Below, piece by piece: positions 56,222-64,000 of a stretch of 64,000 nucleotides of DNA. Below the pieces are notes generated by a model. It was not told the origin of the DNA. It saw only the letters and a list, made by a program, of their open reading frames with translations, and did not search any database. Made by a program: the position numbers and the translations under genes. Origin of the DNA: Candidatus Gastranaerophilales bacterium (GTDB lineage Bacteria; Cyanobacteriota; Vampirovibrionia; Gastranaerophilales; Gastranaerophilaceae); the NCBI GenBank assembly GCA_944323935.1, contig CALUUJ010000008.1:26053-90052 (forward strand), in the 5' to 3' direction. Position 1 is the first letter of the stretch, and the number at the start of each line of letters is the position of its first letter.

Positions 56222-56284
56222 GTGAGTTTGTGTTCCTCACAAATACACTTTAAACGACGACGCTATATTTCGTCTTTAAAGTGT
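56222..56284. promoter_or_regulatory. Two inverted repeats upstream of the right-hand operon
   Basis: GTGAG TTTGTGTTC CTCAC (56222-56240) and ACACTTTAAA-C-GACG / CGTCTTTAAAGTGT (56245-56284), the latter with 14-bp arms broken by one bulge. Position suggests operators, or an origin-type structure. Confidence 0.5.
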
Positions 56285-56525
56285 TTTCCATATTTCATCA
56301 AACTCTTAAAAGGAGGCTATTATGAGGATTTACCAATAGTAAAATGTTGGTAAGTTTTGGTAAGAGGAAAGTAAAATGACAAAAATAAATAATTAAATCA
56401 ACTATGAAACATACCTGCCATTTATGTAATCATAGTTAAACCCTTCAATCTTGTTAAATAAGTCTATTTGTGTTACAGTAATACTGTTGAAGAAAAGCTC
56501 CAAAATGGTTCGATTGTTGGTCAGT

Positions 56526-56539
56526 CTGGGGAGTTTTTT
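56526..56539 (+). repeat. Candidate right attachment-site core
   Basis: CTGGGGAGTTTTTT, matching the tRNA-Asn 3' end (32218-32231) at 13 of 14 bases in direct orientation. The chromosome-type gene begins 35 nt later. Confidence 0.38.
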
Positions 56540-56574
56540 ACTTTTACAGGTTAGTGCTACCTTGGAGGACTTCA

Positions 56575-56835
56575 ATGATAAAAAAAATAATTGCTGTAAT
56601 TTTTTGTTTAATCATTACATCTGTATACAACAGTGCAAAGGCTGACGCTACATTTACTTGGTTTGGTTTTAAAAAAGATAATACTGAAATTGTTTTTAGT
56701 TCAAATCCTGAACATGAATGTCATACTCATAAATGCCATCACAAAAAGCCGAAACCCAAACATAAACATAAACCCAAACACGAACCTCCAAAAAAGAGCC
56801 CAAAACATCATATGTGTTTATGGTGGTGTAAATAG
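56575..56835 (+). CDS. Secreted His-rich, probably metal-binding, small protein
   Basis: 86 residues from the ATG at 56575 (TTGGAGGA upstream). Signal peptide MIKKIIAVIFCLIITSVYNS with cleavage near AKA. The mature part is almost all His, Lys and Pro: HECHTHKCHHKKPKPKHKH and later EPPKKSPKHH, with three or four Cys. Such sequences bind Zn, Ni or Cu in the periplasm. The MATE transporter 42 nt downstream also ends in a His-rich tail, so the two may share a metal-related role. Confidence 0.7.
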   Translation: MIKKIIAVIFCLIITSVYNSAKADATFTWFGFKKDNTEIVFSSNPEHECHTHKCHHKKPKPKHKHKPKHEPPKKSPKHHMCLWWCK

Positions 56836-56877
56836 TTTTTTTATATTTACATATTAAATAAGTACGGATATATACTT

Positions 56878-58275
56878 ATGATTAAAGATTTAACAAAAGG
56901 CGAACCATTAAAACTAATATTATTATTTTCGATTCCATTACTAATTGGTAATATATTTCAACAACTATATAATATTGCTGATTTAGTAATAGTCGGAAGG
57001 CTTTTAGGTGTTGAAGCGTTTGCCGCCGTTGGAGCTGTTGCACCTTTATTTTTTCTTATAACATTTATTATTGTCGGATTAACCAATGGATTTGCAGTAA
57101 TCACAGGTCAAAGATTTGGGGCGAAAGATATTGATGGTGTTAAAAATTCAGTAGTTATTTCTACGATTTTAAGTATATTAGCGACAATCTTTTTTACTGT
57201 TTTTTGTTCTTTATTAATGCACCCCGTTTTACACTTGTTAAATGTCCCTCAAAATATTTACAATAATGCGTTTTGGTATATAGAAGTTATTATATTAGGA
57301 CTTATTGCTACTTCTTTGTATAATTTACTTGCAAGTATAATAAGAGCATTAGGAGACAGTAAGACACCTCTATATTTTCTAATTTTGGCTTCTATTGCGA
57401 ATATAATTTTAGCTTTGTATTTCATACAAATTCTAAAATGGGGAGTCGCCGGCTCTGCGTTTGCTGTTGTGTTATCTCAAGGAATTTCTGTTCTTCTTTG
57501 TCTAATATATGTAAAAAAGAAATTTCCTATTTTACATCTAAAAAAACAAGATTGGTTAATAAAATATAATGAAGAATTTTTAAAGTCTGTAATTGAACAT
57601 CTACGTGTAGGCGTACCTATGTCTATTCAGTTCTCTATAATTGGGCTTAGCGTAATTGTTATACAAAGTGTATGTAATTCTTTTGGTTCTAATATTATAG
57701 CTGCTTTAACAGCAGCTCTCAGAATCGAACAAATAGCCACTCTACCAATGATTTCATTTGGAGTGGCACTAGCAACATTTGTTGCTCAAAATTTTGGTGC
57801 AAGAAAGTTTAGAAGAATAAGAACAGGTGTTGTCAAGATTTCTATTCTTAATATCATTTTAAGTATTCTAATGGCACTTGTTATGAGATTTTGGGGTACT
57901 GAAATTATCAAAGAGTTTATTGGCAGTGCGACAATTGAAATTATTGATATAGCACATCAATATCTGTTAATCAGTACTTTTTTCTATATCTTTCTTTCAC
58001 AAATTTTTGTATACAGAAATGCACTTCAAGGTATGGGCGAAGTTGTTTTCCCATTATGTGCAAGTATAGCGGAACTTCTAATGCGTACTTTTGCAGCAGT
58101 ATATTGGGCTATTAAATTCGGTTATGTTGGAATTTTTTATGCGGGTCCAATTGCTTGGGTGAGTGCTTGTTTAGTATTATCTATAGGATATTTTAGGAGT
58201 ATAAAACCAATTATCCGTAAAGTTAGGTTACAGCAGGACCATAATCATCATAATCATCTTCATAGTAATGAATAA
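56878..58275 (+). CDS. MATE-family efflux transporter
   Basis: 465 residues with about 12 membrane segments. The N-terminus MIKDLTKGEPLKLILLFSIPLLIGNIFQQ..., IADLVIVGRLLGVEAFAAVG and the symmetric second half (IAALTAALRIEQIATLPM, LVNRNALQGMGE-like YRNALQGMGEVVFP) are typical of DinF/NorM-like exporters driven by Na+ or H+. The C-terminal tail has DHNHHNHLHSNE, an unusual His cluster that may sense or bind metal. Substrate unknown. Confidence 0.9.
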   Translation: MIKDLTKGEPLKLILLFSIPLLIGNIFQQLYNIADLVIVGRLLGVEAFAAVGAVAPLFFLITFIIVGLTNGFAVITGQRFGAKDIDGVKNSVVISTILSILATIFFTVFCSLLMHPVLHLLNVPQNIYNNAFWYIEVIILGLIATSLYNLLASIIRALGDSKTPLYFLILASIANIILALYFIQILKWGVAGSAFAVVLSQGISVLLCLIYVKKKFPILHLKKQDWLIKYNEEFLKSVIEHLRVGVPMSIQFSIIGLSVIVIQSVCNSFGSNIIAALTAALRIEQIATLPMISFGVALATFVAQNFGARKFRRIRTGVVKISILNIILSILMALVMRFWGTEIIKEFIGSATIEIIDIAHQYLLISTFFYIFLSQIFVYRNALQGMGEVVFPLCASIAELLMRTFAAVYWAIKFGYVGIFYAGPIAWVSACLVLSIGYFRSIKPIIRKVRLQQDHNHHNHLHSNE

Positions 58276-58320
58276 ATATTGATAAAACAAAATTATTCAT
58301 TTATAATAATCTTATATTTT

Positions 58321-58396
58321 GGGCGGTTAGCGCAGTTGGTAGCGCATCACATTGACATTGTGGAGGTCGCTGGTTCGAGTCCAGTACTGCCCACCA
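58321..58396 (+). tRNA. tRNA-Val(GAC)
   Basis: 76 nt with encoded CCA. Acceptor GGGCGGT pairs with ACTGCCC (one wobble), D arm GCGC..GCGC, anticodon loop TTGACAT with GAC, T loop TTCGAGT. Confidence 0.95.
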
Positions 58397-58440
58397 TTTA
58401 AAACATTGCCAAAGTTATTAAGGAGGTTGCAGAAAAAATT

Positions 58441-59136
58441 CTAATTAACTTTTTTTTCTAATATATTTTCTGCAATAATTAGATCTGAAGGGTATGTTAT
58501 TTTTATATTTTTTTCATCACCTTTAACTATGAATACTTTATCCAACTTGTACCTTAAAACAAGCCCACAGTCGTCAGTTGCTGTGTAATTTGAATCATTA
58601 TTTGCAAATTCATGCGCTTGTTTTATTGTTGCCAAGTTAAAACATTGTGGAGTTTGACATCGCATTAGATTTTTTCTGTTAGGAATACTTTTTATAAAAT
58701 TATTTTCATCAACTTCTAATATAGTATCAGATGATTCTATTGCAACATTAACTGCATTATATTTATCCAATGCAGATATACAATTATCAATTATTTGTTG
58801 TGAAACAAATGGCCGGACAGCATCATGAATTAAAACTTTCGCCTCTGCATCATTAATTGAACTAACACCAATATAAGAACTTTTCTGCCTTGTGCTACCA
58901 CCCGGTAAAAGCTTTTTCACTTTTTTATAATCATTTTTTTCTATTATTTCTTTTGTTAAATCTATAAAATTAGGATTTGAAACAACAATTATATTGTCAA
59001 TATTTGGATGATTCTCAAATATTTCAATTGAGTATTCCAGAATAGTTTTATTCTTTAACTTATAAAATTGTTTAGGAATATCTAAACCAATTCTAGAACC
59101 GGTTCCTGATGCCAAAATTATTGCATAATATTTCAT
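58441..59136 (-). CDS. ispD: 2-C-methyl-D-erythritol 4-phosphate cytidylyltransferase
   Basis: 231 residues. Third step of the MEP isoprenoid pathway. Signatures: IILASGTGSRIGLDIPKQFYKL, DNIIVVSNP, GGSTRQKSSYIGV, VLIHDAVRPFVSQQIID, and TDDCGLVLRY near the C-terminus. It stands alone; ispF is not adjacent. No clear Shine-Dalgarno. Confidence 0.95.
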   Translation of the reverse strand: MKYYAIILASGTGSRIGLDIPKQFYKLKNKTILEYSIEIFENHPNIDNIIVVSNPNFIDLTKEIIEKNDYKKVKKLLPGGSTRQKSSYIGVSSINDAEAKVLIHDAVRPFVSQQIIDNCISALDKYNAVNVAIESSDTILEVDENNFIKSIPNRKNLMRCQTPQCFNLATIKQAHEFANNDSNYTATDDCGLVLRYKLDKVFIVKGDEKNIKITYPSDLIIAENILEKKVN

Positions 59137-59298
59137 TTTATTTTAAATCTCAAAATTTACTTATATTTAAATAATATTACAATATGCTCCATTCTGCAAA
59201 AGCTTAAAATATTTTACCTTTCACAGAATATTTTAAATAAACATTGTTTTATACTTCTTCTCATATAATTATTTTAAAATTTTATAAAAATCTTAATT

Positions 59299-59327
59299 TT
59301 GGCTAATTGTCTTATATTTAGTATAAT
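59299..59327 (+). promoter_or_regulatory. Leaderless promoter of the 59334 gene
   Basis: TTGGCT (59299-59304), 17 bp, TATAAT (59322-59327); the ATG comes 6 nt later, so transcription would start at or next to the start codon. This is the clearest of the leaderless promoters. Confidence 0.6.
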
Positions 59328-59333
59328 ATAGTT

Positions 59334-59996
59334 ATGCAAATATATTTTATGATAATAGCTTTATTATTCTTACAGAGTTTATATGTATGCTCTATAGCTC
59401 AAGATTCTAATGCAATTTTTTTAAAGCTTGATGATGAATCAATTGAAGCAGTCAATAATGATATAGTAAAAAAAGGCAGCATAGAATATAACCAAATAGA
59501 CTTAAAAAAAGCACCTTCCAAAAGAAACTATGACAAATTGTTATATCAAGATGTTAATAGACCACTTCCGCAAAAAAGGTCTATTTCAAAATCATTAGAA
59601 AAAGATATAAGTAAAAATACTATTTTAGGTACAACATATAAAACAACATCATCTTCAGGAAATTTAAGTGATTCATTGTCTTTATATTCAAAATATCAGA
59701 AAGATAGATTTTCTTTTACCTCATCTTATAGTCAAAATGATCTGGACATAAGAGGAAAAAAACGACCCGGTTCTGTTTCTTTTGCTCCGGAACTAAAAAT
59801 AAGCGAGCACATGTCATTAAAAAATATATTTACAAACAATATGACAGACAGACAGCATAAAAATGAGGTTGTTATTTCATTGAAACCATTTAGAGATGAC
59901 CGAATGGACCTTAACTTAGGAGCAGGTCAGACATATACTTATCGAAATGAACCAACGAAATCACAACTTAATTTTTCAACAAACTTTAAATTTTGA
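59334..59996 (+). CDS. Secreted hypothetical protein, possibly outer-membrane beta strands
   Basis: 220 residues. Signal peptide (MQIYFMIIALLFLQSLYVCSIA), then a polar middle region and, from about residue 95, alternating strands (LSLYSKYQKDRFSFTSSYSQND, EVVISLKPFRDDRMDLNLGAG) ending in LNFSTNFKF with the terminal Phe typical of outer-membrane barrels. No family recognised. Predicted leaderless. Confidence 0.65.
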   Translation: MQIYFMIIALLFLQSLYVCSIAQDSNAIFLKLDDESIEAVNNDIVKKGSIEYNQIDLKKAPSKRNYDKLLYQDVNRPLPQKRSISKSLEKDISKNTILGTTYKTTSSSGNLSDSLSLYSKYQKDRFSFTSSYSQNDLDIRGKKRPGSVSFAPELKISEHMSLKNIFTNNMTDRQHKNEVVISLKPFRDDRMDLNLGAGQTYTYRNEPTKSQLNFSTNFKF

Positions 59997-60048
59997 ATAT
60001 TATATAATAAAGAATAACTGAAGTGATAATTTATTTTTTACAAAATAT

Positions 60049-60122
60049 TGCGCCCGATGGGAATTGAACCCACACCTAAAGACTTCGGAGATCTTTGCTC
60101 TATCCAATTAAGCTACGGACAC
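60049..60122 (-). tRNA. tRNA-Arg(CCG)
   Basis: 74 nt on the - strand. Acceptor GTGTCCG pairs with CGGGCGC (two G-U), anticodon loop CTCCGAA with CCG, T loop TTCAATT, discriminator A; CCA not encoded. Confidence 0.92.
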
Positions 60123-60162
60123 GAATAAAAATATTATAACAATTATTATATATAAATAAAAA

Positions 60163-61242
60163 CTAAATTCTCAACCCTAATGATTGAGAGGCTATCTTGC
60201 TATACGAATCAAATGAATTAAACGTCCTTGGAATATGTTCGGGCTCCTTAATTTTCTCTGATGCAGAAATATCCATTTGTTTTGCTTTTGTTGTTGAATT
60301 ATCAAAATTTGAGAAAGTTTCAAATAATTTAGAATCTTTCTCGGAGATAATAGGAACAGAACTGAATTCATAACGTTTCTTTCTTTTTATACTTTCTTTA
60401 GTTTCACCCATTTTGGCAAGTTGTTTCTCATATGATCGATTTGAAAGCTTATTCTTAAGAATTGGCATAATAATATTACTTGCAAGAATAGAATAAGCAA
60501 TTGTTGCCATAATAAGAATTCCATTATTTTGACCGCATAAATCATCATAAGCACTGCCGTTTCTAAACTTTCTTAAAATACCACTACTGATTCTTTTTTC
60601 TTTTGCAAGATTATCGAAATCACAAGCAATATCTTCCAACGTAACAAAAGGCAGCATAGTAGTTGCATCAGGAAGAACAGATTTTGCTTTTCTATCAAGT
60701 GAACGTATTACATTTTCAACCTTCATTGGTAATTTTTTATTTTTCTTCAGAATTAAATTTAAAATCTTTGAAGTCAAAGAAGCCACTGTTTCTTTTATTG
60801 GTCTAATATGTTCGGTACTATACAGTTCATCCCTTGAGACACCTACAACAGGAGCAACAACATTAATCAATTTTTCTCTTGCTTCAGAAGTTGTTAAATT
60901 ACCACTTTCCAGCTTCTTCTTCAAAAAATTATTCAAAATAAATGGAGGAATAATCGCAAGCAATAAATCAAGAGATAATTCTTGTTTTTCTTGTGTAATT
61001 AAATATTCTTTGTTCTCACGATTACTTTTTTTCAACCCACCAATTTGAGCAATATGGCTTGAAACAATAGATAATGCATTACAAAAAAGCATTATTAAAG
61101 CAGTTTCTTTGCTACAATCAAATATAAAATCGGTTACTGTACTAAAGAACTTTCCTCTGGCCGTTCTGCTGAGAAAATTCTTGTGAAATTTATGTAAAGG
61201 GGCAAAAACAACTTTCTGTAAAATTCTTAATGGAGCCTTCAT
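60163..61242 (-). CDS. Clade-type membrane-associated hypothetical protein
   Basis: 359 residues. ATG overlaps the stop of the next upstream gene (ATGA, 4 nt), so translation is coupled. It has three or four hydrophobic stretches (ALIMLFCNALSIVSSH, LLLAIIPPFILNN, ILIMATIAYSILASNIIMP) and basic linkers. The end is NSFDSYSKIASQSLGLRI. The family is unknown, but the general style equals that of the 1117-2499 protein. With its partner it probably forms a membrane complex. Confidence 0.68.
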   Translation of the reverse strand: MKAPLRILQKVVFAPLHKFHKNFLSRTARGKFFSTVTDFIFDCSKETALIMLFCNALSIVSSHIAQIGGLKKSNRENKEYLITQEKQELSLDLLLAIIPPFILNNFLKKKLESGNLTTSEAREKLINVVAPVVGVSRDELYSTEHIRPIKETVASLTSKILNLILKKNKKLPMKVENVIRSLDRKAKSVLPDATTMLPFVTLEDIACDFDNLAKEKRISSGILRKFRNGSAYDDLCGQNNGILIMATIAYSILASNIIMPILKNKLSNRSYEKQLAKMGETKESIKRKKRYEFSSVPIISEKDSKLFETFSNFDNSTTKAKQMDISASEKIKEPEHIPRTFNSFDSYSKIASQSLGLRI

Positions 61243-61988
61243 TTATTTGACTCCTTACTTTTTGCAGAATTAGGATTTTCTCTAATGACACCAATAATTT
61301 TTATAAATTTATCTTTAAAATTAGACAAAATTTTCTTTTTCTTTGTGAACCAATTTGAAATCTTTTCTTTACGTGCTTTAGAAACATCACCCAATGACTT
61401 CAACCAAGTTTTATTTTCTTTAACCACACCGGTTATAAGATCTTGCATATCACTTGTTAAAGGAACATCAATCTTAGAATTGGAGAAGAAAGTCATAAAT
61501 ATAATAGCAAATAATGTACCCATTGTTTGACTATACTGTTTTACTTTCTTAGAAAGAACCAATTTTTCTGCTTCATTTTTTGCAGCAGAAAGTTTCGCAT
61601 TTAATTCGCTGGCCTTAGGGGGCAATAAATAAGTATTAATAACATTATGTTTACCTAATCCAACAAATTTATCCATAAATTTAAGGAAAGCAGCTCTGAT
61701 TATAACACCTGTTAATCCACCCATCATGGCCTTTGAAGCAGATTTAATTGCCGTATCAACCTTTTTATCTTCATCTGCATACTTTAAATCAATCAAAGGT
61801 ACAAACATTAAAGCTGTAGTAGCAAGAAATAATTTTTGTTCCGGCATGCTAACATATTCCCCTGCAAGTTTTCCGATTTTTCCCAAAATATTAGGCATAA
61901 AATGAGGGTTTTGAGGAATACCTTTAAATGATTGAGGAAAAGATTTTTTACTATATATATTATTATTGAAAGAAGAACTTATTTTCAT
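61239..61988 (-). CDS. Clade-type hypothetical protein with N-terminal SFKG motif
   Basis: 249 residues. The N-terminus KKSFPQSFKGIPQNPHF carries the motif in its clearest form. Hydrophobic segments follow (LFLATTALMFVPLIDL; MGTLFAIIFMTFFSN) with a Lys-rich C-terminal tail. It shares an operon with the 60163-61242 gene through a 4-nt overlap. Function unknown. Confidence 0.7.
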   Translation of the reverse strand: MKISSSFNNNIYSKKSFPQSFKGIPQNPHFMPNILGKIGKLAGEYVSMPEQKLFLATTALMFVPLIDLKYADEDKKVDTAIKSASKAMMGGLTGVIIRAAFLKFMDKFVGLGKHNVINTYLLPPKASELNAKLSAAKNEAEKLVLSKKVKQYSQTMGTLFAIIFMTFFSNSKIDVPLTSDMQDLITGVVKENKTWLKSLGDVSKARKEKISNWFTKKKKILSNFKDKFIKIIGVIRENPNSAKSKESNK

Positions 61989-62144
61989 AAAACCTGATAC
62001 TAGCCTTACTTTTCAAAGTGATAAAAAAGATAAATATAAATAATTGACATCATGACAAGAAATGTTAATTTTTATTTACAAAATTTAGATAAAAGGCAAT
62101 TTTTAAATTGTTCTTTTTTCAACTGTATATCAAAGGAGTTTTGT

Positions 62145-63038
62145 ATGAATATTTCACCTATTTCAAATACATTAAATTCTTTATTTCCGAAACAAAACAA
62201 TAACATTAAAAATAAAGAGCAATCACAACTAGGTCCATCCTTTAAAGGTATATATATTGAAGATATTGTTGATTTAGGGGAAGTTGCTGAAAAAACTTCT
62301 ATACCGACATTTCTAAAAAAAGATGCATTGTTATTAAATGAAATTGCAAATCAATATCCATACCAAGATTGTTTCATAAGAAGAGGCAACGTTGGTTTAC
62401 CAAGGTTAGAATATAGAGAACGTCCACCCCAAGTACAAGTATTTACCGAGACTCTTGCAGGCGAATATAAAACAGAGGTAGACCCAAATGATGAGGAATA
62501 TCCGTCAGAACCGCTTTTACTATACGAAGATTCTAATCTAAACAGATTCTTTGGTGTAACATCATATATTTCATTAAATCCATCCCTCCCATATACGGTA
62601 AAAGTTGGTTATGAACTTCATAAAAGACTATTAGAAAAAAAATATCAAATTATGGAAGTAATAGGTAGAACAGATAATCTGGATTTAGGTGAAGAAACAC
62701 TAATTCAAAAAGCACATAAAGCAATAGAAGATGTAGAAACAGCTGTAACAAGATATTTGTTAGAAGCATCATATGCCGCAATAACAGATAGAGCAAGTGC
62801 AAGTCAGATATATGCATCAAACTATCCAAAAGTACAAACAAGAATGGATGCAAAAAGAAAGTTAGAATTAACAACAAGTGCAGCAAAACTTCCCGACCTA
62901 AATGCAGAAGAGTTAAGAAAAAACAAAATTGATATTTGTGAACTTGCAATGCAAAACTATCCAAATATGGAAGAAAACAAAAAAAGGATACAAGAACTCT
63001 CAGAATATATGTTCAACAACGGTCTTGTATTAGGTTAA
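62145..63038 (+). CDS. Clade-type hypothetical protein with N-terminal SFKG motif
   Basis: 297 residues from the ATG at 62145, selected because AAAGGAG precedes it; the frame is open 5' of this without such a site. Asn/Gln-rich start, then LGPSFKGIYIEDIVDLGE. The rest is soluble and charged, helical in the C-terminal half (VETAVTRYLLEASYAAI and later). No known domain. It ends 3 nt from the 3' end of the convergent RNase P RNA gene. Confidence 0.7.
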   Translation: MNISPISNTLNSLFPKQNNNIKNKEQSQLGPSFKGIYIEDIVDLGEVAEKTSIPTFLKKDALLLNEIANQYPYQDCFIRRGNVGLPRLEYRERPPQVQVFTETLAGEYKTEVDPNDEEYPSEPLLLYEDSNLNRFFGVTSYISLNPSLPYTVKVGYELHKRLLEKKYQIMEVIGRTDNLDLGEETLIQKAHKAIEDVETAVTRYLLEASYAAITDRASASQIYASNYPKVQTRMDAKRKLELTTSAAKLPDLNAEELRKNKIDICELAMQNYPNMEENKKRIQELSEYMFNNGLVLG

Positions 63039-63040
63039 AA

Positions 63041-63375
63041 GAGAGCAGTTCATAAGCCGGATTCTGTTTCTAAACAATCATCTGTCTGGGAAATAGGTTG
63101 CCCTATAGCTCAAGCGATTTTTCTAAAGACGGCGGGTCACCTTAATCTTTAATTCAATCTTGCACCCGAACGGAGTTTACCGAGCAGGTATTTCTCAATA
63201 CCTCTGGTAGTCTTTTACACTACCGTTGCACCTGAACCTTATAAAAAGGTTGTTTACTTTTCTGTGGCACTAGTCCTGAGGTTGCCCTCGGCGGATGTTA
63301 TCCGTCGTTCTGCCCTATGGTGTCCGGACTTTCCTCATATAAGAAAACTTATACGCGATTGTTCGTCTGCTCTCT
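63041..63375 (-). ncRNA. rnpB: RNase P RNA
   Basis: About 335 nt on the - strand. Hallmarks: P1 stem GAGAGCAG / CTGCTCTC closes the ends; GAGGAAAGTCCGGACACCATAGGGCAG near the 5' end (P4 and CR-I); GGTAAACTCC in the middle; the P15 region GGTGACCC...; and AATCCGGCTTAT near the 3' end (CR-V). It is the catalytic RNA that matures tRNA 5' ends. Type A by layout. The ends are set to the P1 helix and may be off by a few nt. Confidence 0.93.
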
Positions 63376-63397
63376 ATTTTATTATTACACAAAATAA

Positions 63398-64000
63398 TTA
63401 CATATCTTTAAATTTATCAGCGAGTTCTTTTGGAAGTTTTACATTTTGAATAGATATATGAAACTTCTTCATTTGAGCCAATTTTTCTTGTTCTTCTTCA
63501 AGATTACGAGTCGGTTTTCTTATACTTTTTAGTGTTTTTTGAAATTTAGACTCAGCGCTGCCAGATGCAATATGCATAATAATATCATCTATATTACCGT
63601 AATTTGTAGAATATAGTTCATTTAAGCTTTTAGCAGAAGCACCATAAGGCAGAGAATACAGCCATTTTACTGATTCAATATCTCTTTTTGATAAATTGAT
63701 AACGCCATATTGATGAGGGGTATACATTATATCTTCAGGATTATTAGAATGTCCTAACCCTAGTGCATGCCCGATTTCGTGGAGAATTGTATGATATACT
63801 TCATTTTCATCCATATATTTTCTGTGGATTATACCGTCAGATATACCAATTGAAACTTCGGCAGAATATAACCTTGATTCATTATCATAACTAAAACTGC
63901 AATTTCCCAATGATTTTCTGTCAACTCTTCGCCATTCAACATTCATTTGAGATTCATTTAATGTATTAACTAAGTAAAAAGAAAATTTACCTTCTCCAAC
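63398..64000 (-). CDS. Matrixin-like zinc metalloprotease (5' end beyond the window)
   Basis: The frame is open to the window end; the ATG at 63946 is internal, because in-frame codons before it read FYLVNTLNESQ. The zinc site is HEIGHALGLGHS with three His, followed by DIMYTP with the Met-turn, as in M10/M57-type metzincins. The C-terminal half (after about residue 110 of the visible part) is charged and helical with no known domain. The enzyme is likely to be exported, but the signal region is not visible. Confidence 0.85.
   Translation of the reverse strand, partial: VGEGKFSFYLVNTLNESQMNVEWRRVDRKSLGNCSFSYDNESRLYSAEVSIGISDGIIHRKYMDENEVYHTILHEIGHALGLGHSNNPEDIMYTPHQYGVINLSKRDIESVKWLYSLPYGASAKSLNELYSTNYGNIDDIIMHIASGSAESKFQKTLKSIRKPTRNLEEEQEKLAQMKKFHISIQNVKLPKELADKFKDM

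Larger units (their letters stand above)
56188..56574. other. Right-end control region of the element
   Basis: About 390 bp without a normal gene. It holds the inverted repeats at 56222-56240 and 56245-56284, a 5-codon frame at 56322-56339 behind a perfect AAAGGAGG, a 6-codon frame at about 56376-56396 behind AGAGGAAA, the palindrome ACAGTA A TACTGT at 56475-56487, and the candidate attachment core at 56526-56539. Confidence 0.55.

Noticed and set aside
56451..56645. 64-residue + strand frame across the right end of the element
   Set aside because: No ribosome-binding site; it crosses the candidate attachment core and runs out of frame into the signal peptide of the His-rich protein.
63264..63449. 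61-residue + strand frame
   Set aside because: It lies antisense over RNase P RNA and the end of the protease gene; the RNA gene explains the sequence.

Overview
The window is low in G+C and looks like Candidatus Gastranaerophilales (gut Melainabacteria/Vampirovibrionia, non-photosynthetic relatives of Cyanobacteria). The inference rests on three things: fermentative [FeFe]-hydrogenase, LPS-transport genes (so a diderm envelope), and a run of unrelated proteins that carry a short N-terminal Phe-containing motif of the SFKG type. I recall that motif style from this clade, but I could not search for it here.

Region 1 (1-32225) is ordinary chromosome. It holds the [FeFe]-hydrogenase C-terminus, an alcohol dehydrogenase, RNase PH, MetRS, RF2, an NhaD/ArsB-type transporter, lptC-lptA, an Fe-S (CCG-domain) protein and tRNA-Phe. 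After these come a HAD phosphatase, a PIF1-like helicase, a glycosyltransferase with a decayed partial copy, a kinase-fold protein, folP, uvrC-radical SAM-DUF815, a nucleotidyltransferase, proB-proA, a WG-repeat protein, a TOPRIM protein, pdxJ and tRNA-Asn. Clade-type proteins of unknown function are scattered among them. tRNA-Phe is followed by a perfect 130-bp tandem duplication that includes its own 3' end.

Region 2 (about 32218-56539) is an integrated mobile element of about 24 kb next to tRNA-Asn. The large serine recombinase at its left edge runs antisense into the tRNA gene and stops inside it. A 14-bp near-repeat of the tRNA 3' end at 56526-56539 is the best candidate for the other end. 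The element has a phage-like small-gene module with repeated intergenic hairpins, a second (resolvase-type) serine recombinase, and a large defence-like block. That block is an operon of an SNF2-type helicase with a degenerate phospholipase-D-like N-terminus, a DUF4391 protein, a HEPN-like protein, a type III Mod methyltransferase and a type III Res enzyme. Beside it lies a convergent, overlapping TcmP/DUF5131 (three-Cys-motif) pair. A right-hand operon encodes a resolvase-fold protein without its catalytic serine, two related small proteins, a ribbon-helix-helix-like protein and two larger proteins of unknown function. No relaxase or conjugation genes were seen.

Region 3 (56540-64000) is chromosome again: a secreted His-rich protein, a MATE transporter, tRNA-Val, ispD, a secreted protein, tRNA-Arg, three clade-type proteins, RNase P RNA and a matrixin-like metalloprotease cut by the window end.

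Two patterns cross the whole window. At least nine genes have a TATAAT-like box ending 6-7 nt before the start codon and no Shine-Dalgarno, which predicts leaderless mRNAs. The proteins with the N-terminal SFKG-like motif mostly have good Shine-Dalgarno sites instead. The strongest candidates for something undescribed are the helicase-DUF4391-HEPN-Mod-Res operon with its TcmP/DUF5131 neighbour, the N-terminal motif, and the leaderless promoters.
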